Shown one piece after another: positions 9,574-19,108 of a DNA stretch of 64,000 nucleotides (positions within the stretch are counted from its first letter, which is position 1; each line of letters begins with the position of its first letter). The stretch is from positions 1-64,000 of the forward strand of contig NZ_SAVB01000014.1 of assembly GCF_004022265.1 (NCBI RefSeq). The letters are read 5' to 3'. Under the pieces are notes generated by a model. It did no database searches and was not told the DNA's origin. It saw only the letters and a program-made list of their open reading frames with translations. A program made the translations under genes and the position numbers. The DNA is from Paenirhodobacter ferrireducens. GTDB taxonomy: Bacteria > Pseudomonadota > Alphaproteobacteria > Rhodobacterales > Rhodobacteraceae.

Positions 9574-10613
9574 GCCGGATCGGCGACCGGGGTCCAGAGC
9601 ACATCCTCGATCCGCGGCGCCGAGGTGGCCAGCATCACCAGCCGGTCGAAGCCGAGCGCGATGCCGCTTGCCGCGGGCATCTGGGCGAGGGCGGCGAGGA
9701 AATCCTCGTCGATCGGGTAACGCTCGCCATAGATCCGGGCCTTCTCCTCCATCTCCAGCTCGAAGCGGTGGCGCTGTTCGGCGGCATCGGTGAGTTCGCC
9801 GAAGCCATTCGCCAGCTCGACCCCGCAGGCATAGAGCTCGAGCCGCTCGGCAACGCGGTCGTCATCGGGGGCGGGGCGGGCAAGTGCCGCCTCGGCCGCC
9901 GGATAGCGGTCGAGGATCGTGGCGCGGCCATGGCCGAGATGCGGTTCGACCTTCTCGACCAGCACCTTCGACAGCATCAGCGACCAGGTATCGTCGTCGC
10001 CGACGCCGATCCCCACGGCCCGGCACTGCGCGCGCAGGGCTTCGGCGTCGGTCTCGGCGCCGCGGCAGGTGGCCAGCAGGTCGATGCCGGCGTGGCGGGC
10101 AAAGGCCTCGGCCACGCTCAGCCGCTCGGGCTCGGCGAAGGGATCGCAGTCGATGCCGCGATAGCGGAACACCCGCACCCCCGCCGCCTCGGCGGCCAGC
10201 CGCAGCATCGCCGCGCAATCGGCCATCAGCACGGTGTAATCCTCGCCCACCCGATACCATTCGAGCATGGTGAACTCGGGGCTGTGGCGGCTGCCCCGCT
10301 CGCGGTTGCGCCAGACATGGGCGAAGGCGAAGATTCGCCGCTCGCCCGCCGCGAGCAGCTTCTTCATCGCGAATTCCGGCGAGGTGTGCAGATACATCGG
10401 ATGCGGCAGCCCGTCATTGCCGATCGCGGTGGTGGTGAAGGCGTGCAGATGCGCCTCGTTGCCGGGGCTGATCTGCAGGGCCGAGGGATCGACCTCGATG
10501 AAGTCGCGCGCCTCGAGCCAGTCACCGATCGCGCGCCGGGTCCGGTTGCGCGCGAGCAGGATCGGGCGGCGGTCGGCATGCCGTTCGGCGTTCCACCACG
10601 GGGTCTCGGACAT
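9549..10613 (-). CDS. epmA: EF-P lysine lysyltransferase (EpmA/GenX)
   Basis: EpmA is a truncated class II lysyl-tRNA-synthetase paralogue that attaches (R)-beta-lysine to elongation factor P instead of charging tRNA. The 354-residue protein has only the catalytic domain and no N-terminal anticodon-binding domain. Motif 2 is visible in FAHVWRNRERGSRHSPEF with the following TMLEWYR, and motif 3 in GIALGFDRLVML. The divergent neighbour 97 bp away is efp, whose product carries Lys34. Full modification also needs the aminomutase EpmB, which is not in this window. Confidence 0.92.
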   Translation of the reverse strand: MSETPWWNAERHADRRPILLARNRTRRAIGDWLEARDFIEVDPSALQISPGNEAHLHAFTTTAIGNDGLPHPMYLHTSPEFAMKKLLAAGERRIFAFAHVWRNRERGSRHSPEFTMLEWYRVGEDYTVLMADCAAMLRLAAEAAGVRVFRYRGIDCDPFAEPERLSVAEAFARHAGIDLLATCRGAETDAEALRAQCRAVGIGVGDDDTWSLMLSKVLVEKVEPHLGHGRATILDRYPAAEAALARPAPDDDRVAERLELYACGVELANGFGELTDAAEQRHRFELEMEEKARIYGERYPIDEDFLAALAQMPAASGIALGFDRLVMLATSAPRIEDVLWTPVADPAQNGDSTR

Positions 10614-10710
10614 GTTCTGTGGCTTTCGACTGGAAATTCCGTTGCGGATGGTTTAGGCGCTCAGCCATCCGGGCGCCAGAGCCTGCCTTCTACAACCAGG
10701 GACCGCAATC

Positions 10711-11280
10711 ATGGCCAAAGTCATCGCCTCCTCGATCCGCAAGGGCAACGTCCTCGATATGGACGGTGTTCTCTATATCGTTCTCACCGCCGAAAACGTT
10801 CACCCGGGCAAGGGCAACTCGGTGACCCAGGTCGAAATGCGCCGCATCTCGGACGGGGTGAAGGTGTCGGAGCGCTGGCGCACCGTGGACAGCGTCGAGA
10901 AGGCGCATGTCGACGAGGCCGAGTATGACTTCCTCTACGAGGACGGCGAAGGCTATCACTTCATGAACCCCGAAACCTACGACCAGATCGCGGTGAGCGA
11001 GGATGTCGTGGGCGACGCCAAGGTCCACCTGCGCGACGGCATCCGGGTGTGGATGCTGACCCACGAGGGCGTGGCGCTGTCGATCGAGCTGCCGCAGAAG
11101 GTCACCGTCGAGGTCGAGGACACCGAGCCGGTGGTCAAGGGCCAGACCGCCTCGTCCTCCTACAAGCCCGCGACCTGCACCGGCGGCATCCGCGTGATGG
11201 TGCCCCCGCATATCGGCGTCGGCACCAAGATCATCATCAACACCACCGACAACTCCTATGTCGAGCGCGCCAAGGAGTGA
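10711..11280 (+). CDS. efp: elongation factor P
   Basis: EF-P relieves ribosome stalling at polyproline stretches. The 189-residue protein has the usual three beta-barrel domains. The modification loop reads [10 protein letters not shown] with Lys34 in the position beta-lysylated in E. coli, matching the presence of epmA next door. The C-terminal signature is [19 protein letters not shown] strong intrinsic terminator follows at 11302-11334. The intergenic region to epmA (10614-10710) must hold divergent promoters, though no clear -35/-10 pair stands out. Confidence 0.97.
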   Translation: MAKVIASSIRKGNVLDMDGVLYIVLTAENVHPGKGNSVTQVEMRRISDGVKVSERWRTVDSVEKAHVDEAEYDFLYEDGEGYHFMNPETYDQIAVSEDVVGDAKVHLRDGIRVWMLTHEGVALSIELPQKVTVEVEDTEPVVKGQTASSSYKPATCTGGIRVMVPPHIGVGTKIIINTTDNSYVERAKE

Positions 11281-11301
11281 TCCTTCGTCCCGACCCGGTT
11301 T

Positions 11302-11334
11302 GAAAGGCGCCCCTCGGGGCGCCTTTCGCGTTTT
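11302..11334 (+). terminator. rho-independent terminator of efp
   Basis: The arms GAAAGGCGCCCC (11302-11313) and its complement (11316-11327) form a long GC stem, followed by GCGTTTT. It lies 21 bp after the efp stop codon and 12 bp before the next gene. Confidence 0.85.
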
Positions 11335-11346
11335 CCTGAGGCTTTC

Positions 11347-11799
11347 ATGGAACAGATCCTTCTGCGCCCGGCCCATGCGGCCGACCGCGCTGCCATCGCG
11401 CAGATCTGGCACGCAAGTGCGGGCCACGGCGGGGCGCCGAACCTGCCTTCGCCCGAGTTCCTGCTTGCACGGGTCGCGGGCGCGCTCGGCACGCTCTGGC
11501 CCGAGGTAACGGTGGCCGAGGAGGCGGGCGAGATCGTCGCCTTTCTGGCGCTGGCACCGGAGCGGCGGGTGCTCGAGGAGATCTTCGTGCGGCCCGACCG
11601 GATCGGGCAGGGCCTTGGCCGGCGGCTCCTCGATCTGGCAAAGCAGCGCATGCCCGCGGGGTTCACGCTGTACACTTGGGCGCAGAATGCCCCGGCGCGC
11701 GCGTTCTACGAACGTGCCGGGCTGGTGCTGACGCAGGAAGGGCGACATCCGGAGCGCGGCCATCCGGTCGTGCATTACGCCTGGGTACCTGCGAATTGA
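11347..11799 (+). CDS. GNAT family N-acetyltransferase
   Basis: The 150-residue product shows the GNAT acetyl-CoA site in IFVRPDRIGQGLGRRLLDLA (the R/Q-x-x-G-x-G/A loop) and the C-terminal NAPARAFYERAGLV segment typical of motif B. The acceptor substrate is unknown. It starts at an ATG 12 bp after the efp terminator stem, so it may depend on read-through or on its own weak promoter. It converges with irr, with only 6 bp between the stop codons. Confidence 0.88.
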   Translation: MEQILLRPAHAADRAAIAQIWHASAGHGGAPNLPSPEFLLARVAGALGTLWPEVTVAEEAGEIVAFLALAPERRVLEEIFVRPDRIGQGLGRRLLDLAKQRMPAGFTLYTWAQNAPARAFYERAGLVLTQEGRHPERGHPVVHYAWVPAN

Positions 11800-11805
11800 G
11801 CCGCG

Positions 11806-12234
11806 TCAGCCCTTGCGGCGCAGCCGGATCACCACGTCGACGCGGCTGATCTCGGTGCCGGCGGGCGGCTCGGGCAGGCGCGCGATTTCCAGTTCCTCGG
11901 GCGAGGCATCCGACAGGCGGTTGTCGTCTTCCCAGAAGAAATGCGGGTGATCGTCGATCCGGGTGTCGAAATAGCTGCGGGTGCCGTCGACGGTGATCTC
12001 GTGCATGATCCCGGCATCGCAGAAGGCGCGCAGCGTGTTGTAGACAGTGGCGAGCGATACCTTTTCGCCCGCCTCGAGCACCGCGGCATAGAGGCTTTCG
12101 GCGGTGACATGGCGGTTCAGGCCGTCACCCACCAGCAGCGACGCCAGCGAAAGCCGCTGCCGCGTCGGGCGCAGCCCGCCCTCGGTCAGCCAGCGCTGAC
12201 CTCGCTCATGTGCAAGCATCGATGTCACGGTCAT
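11806..12234 (-). CDS. irr: iron response regulator Irr (Fur family)
   Basis: This 142-residue winged-helix Fur-family protein has [28 protein letters not shown] and a C-terminal [10 protein letters not shown], the Irr pattern. Irr represses or activates iron and heme genes in response to heme. Two features differ from the Bradyrhizobium protein: there is no N-terminal Cys-Pro heme regulatory motif, and the HHH heme-binding triad is replaced by His96-Pro97-His98 in [10 protein letters not shown]. This resembles other Rhodobacterales Irr proteins. It is divergent from fabA. Confidence 0.87.
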   Translation of the reverse strand: MTVTSMLAHERGQRWLTEGGLRPTRQRLSLASLLVGDGLNRHVTAESLYAAVLEAGEKVSLATVYNTLRAFCDAGIMHEITVDGTRSYFDTRIDDHPHFFWEDDNRLSDASPEELEIARLPEPPAGTEISRVDVVIRLRRKG

Positions 12235-12402
12235 GTCTCCAGAGCCAATCTATATTGCACGAAAGCCGAGGCTTTCAATGGGCAATCGGTGCCGGGTGGG
12301 GGCTTGCGGCCTGCACCGGGGGGGGCACCTGCGGCAGGGCCGGCCCTTGCACGTGGGCCTGCGCGGGTGATAGAGGGGAGGGACAAACCACTGGGGGGAC
12401 AC

Positions 12403-12918
12403 GTGTCGATGGCTGGCTTTCCGACGAGCTTCGGGAAAGAGGATCTGCTGAAATGCGCGCGCGGCGAGCTGTTCGGGCCGGGCAATGCCCAGCTGCCGGC
12501 GCCGCCGATGCTGATGATGGACCGCATCACCGAGATCTCGGCCGATGGCGGGTTGCATGGCAAGGGCCATGTCGTCGCCGAATTCGACATCACTCCGGAT
12601 CTGTGGTTCTTCGACTGCCATTTCCCGGGCAACCCGATCATGCCCGGCTGTCTCGGCCTTGACGGGTTGTGGCAGCTGACCGGCTTCAACCTCGGCTGGC
12701 GCGGCTGGCAGGGGCGGGGCTATGCGCTTGGCGTCGGTGAGGTGAAGCTCACCGGCATGGTGCGCCCCGATCGCAAGATGCTGACCTACAAGGTCGATTT
12801 CACCAAGGCGCTGCAGACCCGCCGGCTGACCATGGGCGTCGCCGACGGTATCGTCGAGGCCGATGGCGAAGTGATCTACATCGTCAAGGACATGAAGGTC
12901 GCGCTCTCTGAGAGCTGA
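12403..12918 (+). CDS. fabA: 3-hydroxydecanoyl-ACP dehydratase/isomerase FabA
   Basis: FabA dehydrates 3-hydroxydecanoyl-ACP and isomerises trans-2- to cis-3-decenoyl-ACP, the branch point of anaerobic unsaturated fatty acid synthesis. The 171-residue hot-dog-fold protein carries the catalytic His73 in [12 protein letters not shown] and Asp87 in LGLDGLWQ, equivalent to E. coli His70 and Asp84. I chose the GTG at 12403 because GGGGGG ends five bases upstream; the in-frame ATG at 12409 is the alternative. It is the first gene of fabA-fabB-fabI. Confidence 0.93.
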   Translation: MSMAGFPTSFGKEDLLKCARGELFGPGNAQLPAPPMLMMDRITEISADGGLHGKGHVVAEFDITPDLWFFDCHFPGNPIMPGCLGLDGLWQLTGFNLGWRGWQGRGYALGVGEVKLTGMVRPDRKMLTYKVDFTKALQTRRLTMGVADGIVEADGEVIYIVKDMKVALSES

Positions 12919-12942
12919 CCCCCGAACACTGAGGAGGCCACC

Positions 12943-14172
12943 ATGCGCCGCGTCGTCATCACCGGTCTGGGCATCGTCTCGCCGATCGGCAATTCCGCCG
13001 ATGAAGTCACCGCCAGCCTGAAGGCCGGCCGCTCGGGCATCGTCTTCGCGCCCGATTACGCCGAGCACGGCTTCCGCAGCCAGGTCAAGGGCGAGCCGAA
13101 GATCACGCTCGAGGACCATATCGACAAGCGCAACCTGCGCTTCATGGGGCCGGGCGCCGCCTATGCCTTCCTGTCGATGGAGCAGGCGATCGCCGACGCC
13201 GGGCTTGAAGAGAGCGACGTGTCGAACCCGCGCACCGGGTTGATCGTCGGCTCGGGCGGACCCTCGACCTCGAACTTCTTCGAGGCGCATCAGATCGTCA
13301 TCACCAAGGGCGCGCCGAAGCGCATGGGGCCGTTCATGGTGACGCGCTGCATGTCCTCGACCGCCTCGGCCTGCCTCGCCACGCCCTACAAGATCAAGGG
13401 TGTGAACTATTCGATCACCTCGGCCTGCTCGACCTCGGCGCATTGCATCGGCAACGGCGCCGAGCTGATCCAGATGGGCAAGCAGGACATCGTCTTCGCC
13501 GGCGGCGGCGAGGAGTTGCACTGGACGCTCAGCTGCCTGTTCGACGCGATGGGGGCCATGAGCTCGAAATACAACGACACGCCCGAGACCGCGAGCCGGC
13601 CGTTTGACGTGACGCGCGACGGCTTCGTCATTGCGGGCGGCGGCGGCATCGTGGTGCTCGAGGAGCTCGAGCATGCGAAGGCGCGCGGCGCGAAGATCTA
13701 TGCCGAGCTCACCGGCTATGGCGCCACCTCGGACGGCTACGACATGGTTGCGCCCTCGGGCGAGGGCGGCGAGCGCTCGATGCGGCTTGCCCTCGGCACC
13801 CTGCCCGAAGGCCGCAAGATCAGCTACATCAACGCGCATGGCACCTCGACCTCCGCGGGCGACGTCACCGAGATGGACGCCGTGCGCCGCGTCTTCGGCG
13901 AGGGCTCGGTGCCGCCGGTCTCTTCGACCAAGTCGCTCACCGGCCACAGCTTGGGCGCGACCGGCGTGCATGAGGCGATCTATTGCCTCCTGATGATGCA
14001 GGGCGGCTTCATCACCGCCTCGGCCAACATCACCCAGCTTGACCCGGCGATCCGGCCCGAGGAGATTGCCACCTCTCTTCGCGAGAACGTGGAGTTCGAC
14101 TCGGTGCTGTCGAACAGCTTCGGCTTCGGTGGCACCAATGCGACTCTGGTGATGAGCAAATATCGGGACTGA
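12943..14172 (+). CDS. fabB: beta-ketoacyl-ACP synthase I FabB
   Basis: FabB condenses malonyl-ACP with acyl-ACP and is required to elongate the cis-3-decenoyl product of FabA. The 409-residue thiolase-fold enzyme has its nucleophile Cys162 in [14 protein letters not shown] and the two histidines in [11 protein letters not shown] and [12 protein letters not shown]. It lies 24 bp after fabA with GAGGAGG before its ATG and 16 bp before fabI, so the three genes should be one transcript. Confidence 0.95.
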   Translation: MRRVVITGLGIVSPIGNSADEVTASLKAGRSGIVFAPDYAEHGFRSQVKGEPKITLEDHIDKRNLRFMGPGAAYAFLSMEQAIADAGLEESDVSNPRTGLIVGSGGPSTSNFFEAHQIVITKGAPKRMGPFMVTRCMSSTASACLATPYKIKGVNYSITSACSTSAHCIGNGAELIQMGKQDIVFAGGGEELHWTLSCLFDAMGAMSSKYNDTPETASRPFDVTRDGFVIAGGGGIVVLEELEHAKARGAKIYAELTGYGATSDGYDMVAPSGEGGERSMRLALGTLPEGRKISYINAHGTSTSAGDVTEMDAVRRVFGEGSVPPVSSTKSLTGHSLGATGVHEAIYCLLMMQGGFITASANITQLDPAIRPEEIATSLRENVEFDSVLSNSFGFGGTNATLVMSKYRD

Positions 14173-14188
14173 ACGGGACAGGCAGGAC

Positions 14189-14977
<789 letters not shown>

Positions 14978-14996
14978 GCCGGAAGGCGCACGATGC

Positions 14997-15020
14997 GAGG
15001 GCCCCTTCGGGGGCCCTTTT
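14997..15020 (+). terminator. terminator of the fabA-fabB-fabI operon
   Basis: GAGGGCCCC, a TTC-containing loop and GGGGGCCC are followed by TTTT, 20 bp after the fabI stop codon and just before the stop of the convergent gene at 15030. Confidence 0.8.
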
Positions 15021-15029
15021 CGTTGCGGG

Positions 15030-15632
15030 TCAGTCCTTCGCGGGCGGCTCGGCCGCGCGCAGTTCGCGCCGCAGCCGGGGCGTTTCCTTCTGGAACGCCT
15101 CGGCATCGCCGAAATCGCAGAACTCGCCGTAATAGCCATGCGCGCCCTTCATCCGCCGCGCATGCTTGATCGGGCACCAGTATTTCTCGGTCCGCGCCGC
15201 CACCTCGCGGACATAGGCGATGACGCCGTTGCCATAGCTGCAATACATGCAGTTCAGCTTCTGGAGCCCGTTCAGATAGGCAAGGTGGTGGCGGTCGATC
15301 ACCACATGGTCGCGCCGGCGCACCTTCTGGATGCCGTAGACCGGAAAGCAGATCGTCTGATAGATCGTCACGAACAGGTCGAGCAGCGCGAAGGGGATCA
15401 CCACCGCATAGATCAGCGGTGCGGTCAGCACGACCAGCGGCCGGGTGCGGCGCAGGAACAGCCACAGGTTGACGCGCGCATGGCGATGCGCCTCGCGCAC
15501 GCCCTCGCCGAAGACCACCCGCCCGCGGTCGAGGTGATAATTCAGCCGTTCGCGCCGGCTTTCCCATTCCGCCTCGATCTGCGCCTCGAGCTCCGCGAGG
15601 CGCGCCTGCATCTTTTCCAGCGTCTCGGGCAT
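15030..15632 (-). CDS. conserved membrane protein of unknown function
   Basis: The 200-residue protein starts at 15632 with an N-terminal helical, coiled-coil-like segment (about residues 1-30: METLEKMQARL-type heptads after MPETL). A hydrophobic segment LVVLTAPLIYAVVIPFALL and a second, FVTIYQTICFPVYG, follow. A conserved cysteine-rich patch, KLNCMYCSYGNG and KYWCPIKHARR, comes next and could bind metal, with more cysteine in GEFCDFGD. I know this pattern as a conserved hypothetical protein in proteobacteria but know no function. The gene is divergent from the alpha/beta hydrolase. Confidence 0.78.
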   Translation of the reverse strand: MPETLEKMQARLAELEAQIEAEWESRRERLNYHLDRGRVVFGEGVREAHRHARVNLWLFLRRTRPLVVLTAPLIYAVVIPFALLDLFVTIYQTICFPVYGIQKVRRRDHVVIDRHHLAYLNGLQKLNCMYCSYGNGVIAYVREVAARTEKYWCPIKHARRMKGAHGYYGEFCDFGDAEAFQKETPRLRRELRAAEPPAKD

Positions 15633-15692
15633 GGTCTTCTCCCTCTTTCTCGCTAAGGTAGCGGGGCAGGGGCCGGTGCCAAGAGGGAAAAC

Positions 15693-16526
15693 ATGACCGA
15701 AGTTCAGTTCTTTACCGCCGATGACGGGGCGCGGATCGCCTATCGCGACGAGGGCGAGGGGGCGGCGGTGCTGGCTCTGGCGGGGCTCACGCGCACCGGA
15801 CGCGATTTCGACTATGCGATGCCGGCGCTGGCGGGCTGCCGGGTGATCCGGATGGATTACCGCGGCCGCGGCGACAGCGCCTGGACGGGCGCCGAAACCT
15901 ACACCGTGCCGCGCGAGGGGGCGGATGCGCTGGCACTGCTCGACCATCTCGGGCTGGCCTCGGCGGCGATCCTCGGCACCTCGCGGGGCGGGCTGATCGG
16001 CATGTATCTGGCCGCCGTCGCGAAGCCGCGCGTCACCGGGCTGTGCCTGAACGACGTCGGCCCGGCGCTGGAAAAGGACGGGCTGATGAAGATCTTCGCC
16101 TATATCGGCCGCAACCCGGTGGCGCAGACCTTCGGCGAGCTGGCGGCGAAACTGCCTTCGGTGATGGCCGGGTTCGAGGGCGTGCCGGCAAGCCGCTGGC
16201 GCGAGGAGGTCGAGCGCCATTACCTCGAGACGCCCGAGGGGGTGACGATCAACTATGACCCGGCGCTGCGCGATGCCTTCGTCTCGGCCTTCCCGGCCGA
16301 TGGCAGCGTGCCCGAGGCCTGGCCACTGTTCGACGCCTGCGAGGGGCTGCCGCTTGCGCTGATCCGCGGCGCGAATTCCGACCTGCTGGGTGCGGGGGCC
16401 GCGGCCGAGATGCGCCGCCGCCGCCCCGACATGATCTTTGCCGAGGTGCCGGGCCGCGCCCATATCCCCTTCCTCGACGAGCCCGAGGCGGTCGCGGTGC
16501 TCAGGGACTGGGCGGCGCGGCTGTGA
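15693..16526 (+). CDS. alpha/beta fold hydrolase
   Basis: The 277-residue protein has the alpha/beta hydrolase layout: an oxyanion region LAGLTRTGRDFDY, the nucleophile elbow GTSRGG (Ser in ILGTSRGGLIG), a late acid in RGANSDLLG and the catalytic His in RAHIPFLDEPEA. It is close in style to haloalkane dehalogenase/proline iminopeptidase-like enzymes, but the substrate is unknown. Its 3' end overlaps the convergent DUF1810 gene by 26 bp. Confidence 0.87.
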   Translation: MTEVQFFTADDGARIAYRDEGEGAAVLALAGLTRTGRDFDYAMPALAGCRVIRMDYRGRGDSAWTGAETYTVPREGADALALLDHLGLASAAILGTSRGGLIGMYLAAVAKPRVTGLCLNDVGPALEKDGLMKIFAYIGRNPVAQTFGELAAKLPSVMAGFEGVPASRWREEVERHYLETPEGVTINYDPALRDAFVSAFPADGSVPEAWPLFDACEGLPLALIRGANSDLLGAGAAAEMRRRRPDMIFAEVPGRAHIPFLDEPEAVAVLRDWAARL

Positions 16527-16929
16527 GTGCGGCGCGGGTGAGCGGGCAGCGCGCACCGGCATAGAAGGTATCGAGGAGGCGCGCGAAGACCGGCTCGCGC
16601 CCCTCCGCGGCCGCCTCGAAGAGCGTGGCGCAGGAGCGCAGCTTCAGCGCGTCGACGGGGCCCATGATGTCCTCGATCGGCGTGCCCGGGTGGGTGAGCA
16701 CCGCCTCGGCCGCCGCGATCAGGTTCGCGCGCAGGGTGGGATCGGCCAGATAGGCGCGCGCCTCGTCGAGATCGCGCAGCCCATACTCGATGGCCCGCGA
16801 CGAGCGGCCGAGGGCGGCGAGCTGTGGGAAGATCCACCAGATCCAGTGCGTGAGCTTCCGCCCCGCGCGGAGTTCGCGCAGGGCAATCGGCAGGTCACGG
16901 GATTGCGGGGCGTGGAAGCGGTCGGGCAT
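16501..16929 (-). CDS. DUF1810 family protein
   Basis: The 142-residue product shows the family signature ELRAGRKLTHWIWWIFPQ with the following GRSSRAIEYGL, then HPGTPIEDIMGPVDALKLRS. DUF1810 proteins are small, soluble and functionally unassigned; structures resemble a four-helix calpastatin-like fold. I chose MPDRFH at 16929; an ATG at 16953 is also in frame. It is the last normal-GC gene before the AT-rich segment at about 16.95-17.99 kb. Confidence 0.88.
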   Translation of the reverse strand: MPDRFHAPQSRDLPIALRELRAGRKLTHWIWWIFPQLAALGRSSRAIEYGLRDLDEARAYLADPTLRANLIAAAEAVLTHPGTPIEDIMGPVDALKLRSCATLFEAAAEGREPVFARLLDTFYAGARCPLTRAALTAAPPSP

Positions 16930-17008
16930 GGGGGCTGACTCAATTGGCTTCATATTTAAGGGGATATACAGCTACCCATTCCGTCCATGGTTAAACGGGG
17001 GCTGATGG

Positions 17009-17638
17009 TTAAGTGTTCCTTGGTGTTTTGAGATCCAGACTTCTTCCGGAGGGTGGCCCCTCATGCATTATCCTGTTTTCAATCATGTGGGACGCTTCTC
17101 TGAATAAAAAATAGAGGTCTTTTGATTCGGGAAGGTCTCTAATGATAGGGGAATCCCTCTGCATTATTTCCAAAAGATCGCGCAACTTCCTATGTGCGGA
17201 AATTTTTCGGGCTTTGCTATTTTCCTCCAGATCTCTGTTTATATCTAGGAGAACCTCAGATATCCACGGGGCGTCATCTCTGAAAAATCCCGCGAGCATG
17301 GGGAGGAATATTGATGAGCTCGCTTCGCTGTGTCCCAGCTCCATTATCCTAAACATCATTTTCGGATTCTGTCGAGGCCGTCTCGCTGAGTTGAGAGAGC
17401 CATCTTGTTGAGATAAGGAAATCTCGCGAAACTTGTTCTCCAAAGAGCGCACGGTTGCCACGAGCTCTTCCAGAACTTGGGACTGCGTCCTTTTGCTTTT
17501 TTCAGATGTTTCCTTTGCTGGGACTTTCTTTAGGTCGTCTTCGAATGTTGCCCACAAGGGGTCGAAACGCTTGCTGAGCACCTCGTCTGAAGTCGGATTA
17601 TCAGAGTGCTTATTGATTGATATTACCACCTCCCTCAT
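17009..17638 (-). CDS. C-terminal part of a split TIR-domain protein
   Basis: This 209-residue reading frame begins at an ATG that overlaps the stop codon of the TIR frame (ATGA). It contains a coiled-coil-like stretch (SQVLEELVATVRSLENKFRE, about residues 53-72) followed by a helical region to the end. Related full-length bacterial TIR proteins continue from the TIR domain straight into this kind of sequence, so I read it as the C-terminal half of one protein reached by a -1 shift near 17653. Base composition is clearly AT-rich relative to both flanks. It could alternatively be translated separately by coupling at the ATGA overlap. Confidence 0.7.
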   Translation of the reverse strand: MREVVISINKHSDNPTSDEVLSKRFDPLWATFEDDLKKVPAKETSEKSKRTQSQVLEELVATVRSLENKFREISLSQQDGSLNSARRPRQNPKMMFRIMELGHSEASSSIFLPMLAGFFRDDAPWISEVLLDINRDLEENSKARKISAHRKLRDLLEIMQRDSPIIRDLPESKDLYFLFREASHMIENRIMHEGPPSGRSLDLKTPRNT

Positions 17639-17988
17639 CGAGTCCTTTTCAAGTTTTTTGCTTGAAACTGAGCTAGAGGTCCGGAGATATCGCTGAAATC
17701 AAGGTCGAACAGGAGCGGGATAACTCGCGCATCTTGCATTGATTTTGAAAGTGCTCCCGACTCAAATAAGATCCAGTCCGCATTCAGATTTTCGGGTGTG
17801 ATGCAAATTATCCCAAAGTTAGCGGCTTCGAGCTCCCCTGCTACGGACTGGGCCCAACGTTCACCTGCAGAAATATCTTTGTCAGAAACCCATGGCTCAA
17901 TCCCTTCTAAGATGATTGGAAGCCAGTCTTTTAGTGCTGTTGCGACTGCTCTGCTGCGAGTGCCGCTCCAGCTGATAAATACTTTCAT
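17635..17988 (-). CDS. TIR-domain protein, N-terminal frame (candidate NADase)
   Basis: The 117-residue frame begins MKVFISWSGTRSRAVATAL, a bacterial TIR domain start (beta-A strand FISWSG), and includes CITPENLNADWILFESGAL. Glu76 there sits at the catalytic glutamate position of NAD-cleaving TIR domains. It stops six codons after the heptamer A AAA AAC (17659-17653). A -1 slip there continues into the frame at 17009-17638 and would give a 326-residue protein. It starts one base after the thyX stop codon with GGGGG five bases upstream, so translation may be coupled to thyX. AT-rich composition indicates horizontal acquisition. Bacterial TIR proteins often act in phage defence; that role is inferred here. 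Confidence 0.75.
   Translation of the reverse strand: MKVFISWSGTRSRAVATALKDWLPIILEGIEPWVSDKDISAGERWAQSVAGELEAANFGIICITPENLNADWILFESGALSKSMQDARVIPLLFDLDFSDISGPLAQFQAKNLKRTR
17653..17659 (-). promoter_or_regulatory. candidate -1 ribosomal frameshift heptamer A AAA AAC
   Basis: On the minus strand the TIR frame reads GCA AAA AAC, a canonical X XXY YYZ slippery sequence in the correct phase. Slipping back one base gives KN-LEKDSMREVV and joins the TIR domain to the downstream frame. I saw no Shine-Dalgarno stimulator upstream. A single lost A in a homopolymer (mutation or sequencing error) is the main alternative. Confidence 0.45.
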
Positions 17989-17989
17989 T

Positions 17990-18904
17990 TTACCCCCACA
18001 CCCCCACAAATTCCCGCCACTCGCCCTTGCTCATGCCGGACGTCTCCTGCGTCACCGCTTCCCCGGCCAGCCGGCGTTTCAGCACCTCGACCGCCTTGCC
18101 CGACAGGCTCACCCCGCCCAGACGGTAATCCTCGAAGGCCTCGTAGGCGCTCGGCACCCAGTCCTTGACGATCGCGCACATGGTCTCGGCATAGACCCGG
18201 ATCTCGTATTGCGCATGGGTATCGGCGCGCAGGCGCAGGAAGTGGAAGAGGTTGTGCAGGTCGATCTTCCAATACCACTGCGTGTAGATGTTCGCCGGCA
18301 GGTTCATCCGCGCAAGTTCGCGCGCAAGGCCCAGCTTGCCGGCCCCGGCGTCGGGCGTCAGCATGTCCTCGTAATGGTCATAGCTGCGCATCGCGTCCTC
18401 GCGCAGCAGGTCGAGCACGCGCGCGGCCTCGGCCCCTTCCAGCACCTGGCCGCGGCCCTGGTTGTTCACGGTGGACTGCGCGGCGAGCTGTTCGGGCGCG
18501 GGGATGTAGAACTCGCGGTCGAGGATCGAATAGCGCGCCGAATATTCGTTCACGTTGGCGGTGCGGTGGCGGATCCATTGCCGGGCGACGAAGACCGGCA
18601 GCTTGACGTGGAACTTGACCTCGCACATCTCGAAGGGGGTCGAGTGCCAGTGCCGCATCAGATAGCGGATCAGGCCGCGGTCGTCGCTGACCGCCTTGGT
18701 GCCGCGGCCGTAGCTGACGCGCGCCGCCTGACAGATTGCCGCGTCGTCGCCCATGTAGTCGATCACCCGCACGAGGCCGTGGTCGAGCACCGGATGCGCG
18801 GTGTAGAGATGCGCCTCCATCCCCGGGGCGGTGGCGCGCAGGGTGGGGGAGGCGGTGGCGCGCTGTGCGGCGATCTCGGCTTCCTGTTCGGGGGTGAGCG
18901 GCAT
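17990..18904 (-). CDS. thyX: flavin-dependent thymidylate synthase ThyX
   Basis: ThyX methylates dUMP to dTMP using methylene-tetrahydrofolate, FAD and NADPH. The 304-residue protein carries the signature [14 protein letters not shown], a match to the RHRxxSxxExSxRY motif with Ala-Asn-Val in place of the usual Ala-Ser region. It also has the C-terminal [20 protein letters not shown] segment with the flavin/dUMP arginines. Its length is normal. The gene ends at 17990, exactly where the AT-rich TIR segment begins. I see no thyA in this window. Confidence 0.94.
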   Translation of the reverse strand: MPLTPEQEAEIAAQRATASPTLRATAPGMEAHLYTAHPVLDHGLVRVIDYMGDDAAICQAARVSYGRGTKAVSDDRGLIRYLMRHWHSTPFEMCEVKFHVKLPVFVARQWIRHRTANVNEYSARYSILDREFYIPAPEQLAAQSTVNNQGRGQVLEGAEAARVLDLLREDAMRSYDHYEDMLTPDAGAGKLGLARELARMNLPANIYTQWYWKIDLHNLFHFLRLRADTHAQYEIRVYAETMCAIVKDWVPSAYEAFEDYRLGGVSLSGKAVEVLKRRLAGEAVTQETSGMSKGEWREFVGVWG

Positions 18905-19108
18905 GGGGTCCTCCGGGGATAGATTCGTCCCGGACTATATCTGGCGGGGCGGGCGCGCGGAACCGCGACATGATGCGGCGGTCACCGCAGGTGTCGTCGC
19001 CGGGTCACGACGAGGCTCCACAGCTCGCGAAAACGTGTGCCTGAATTGACTTTCCGGGGCCGCTTCGGCACCCTGCCCGGCGAGGCAGGCTCATAGAAAG
19101 ATTCCATA

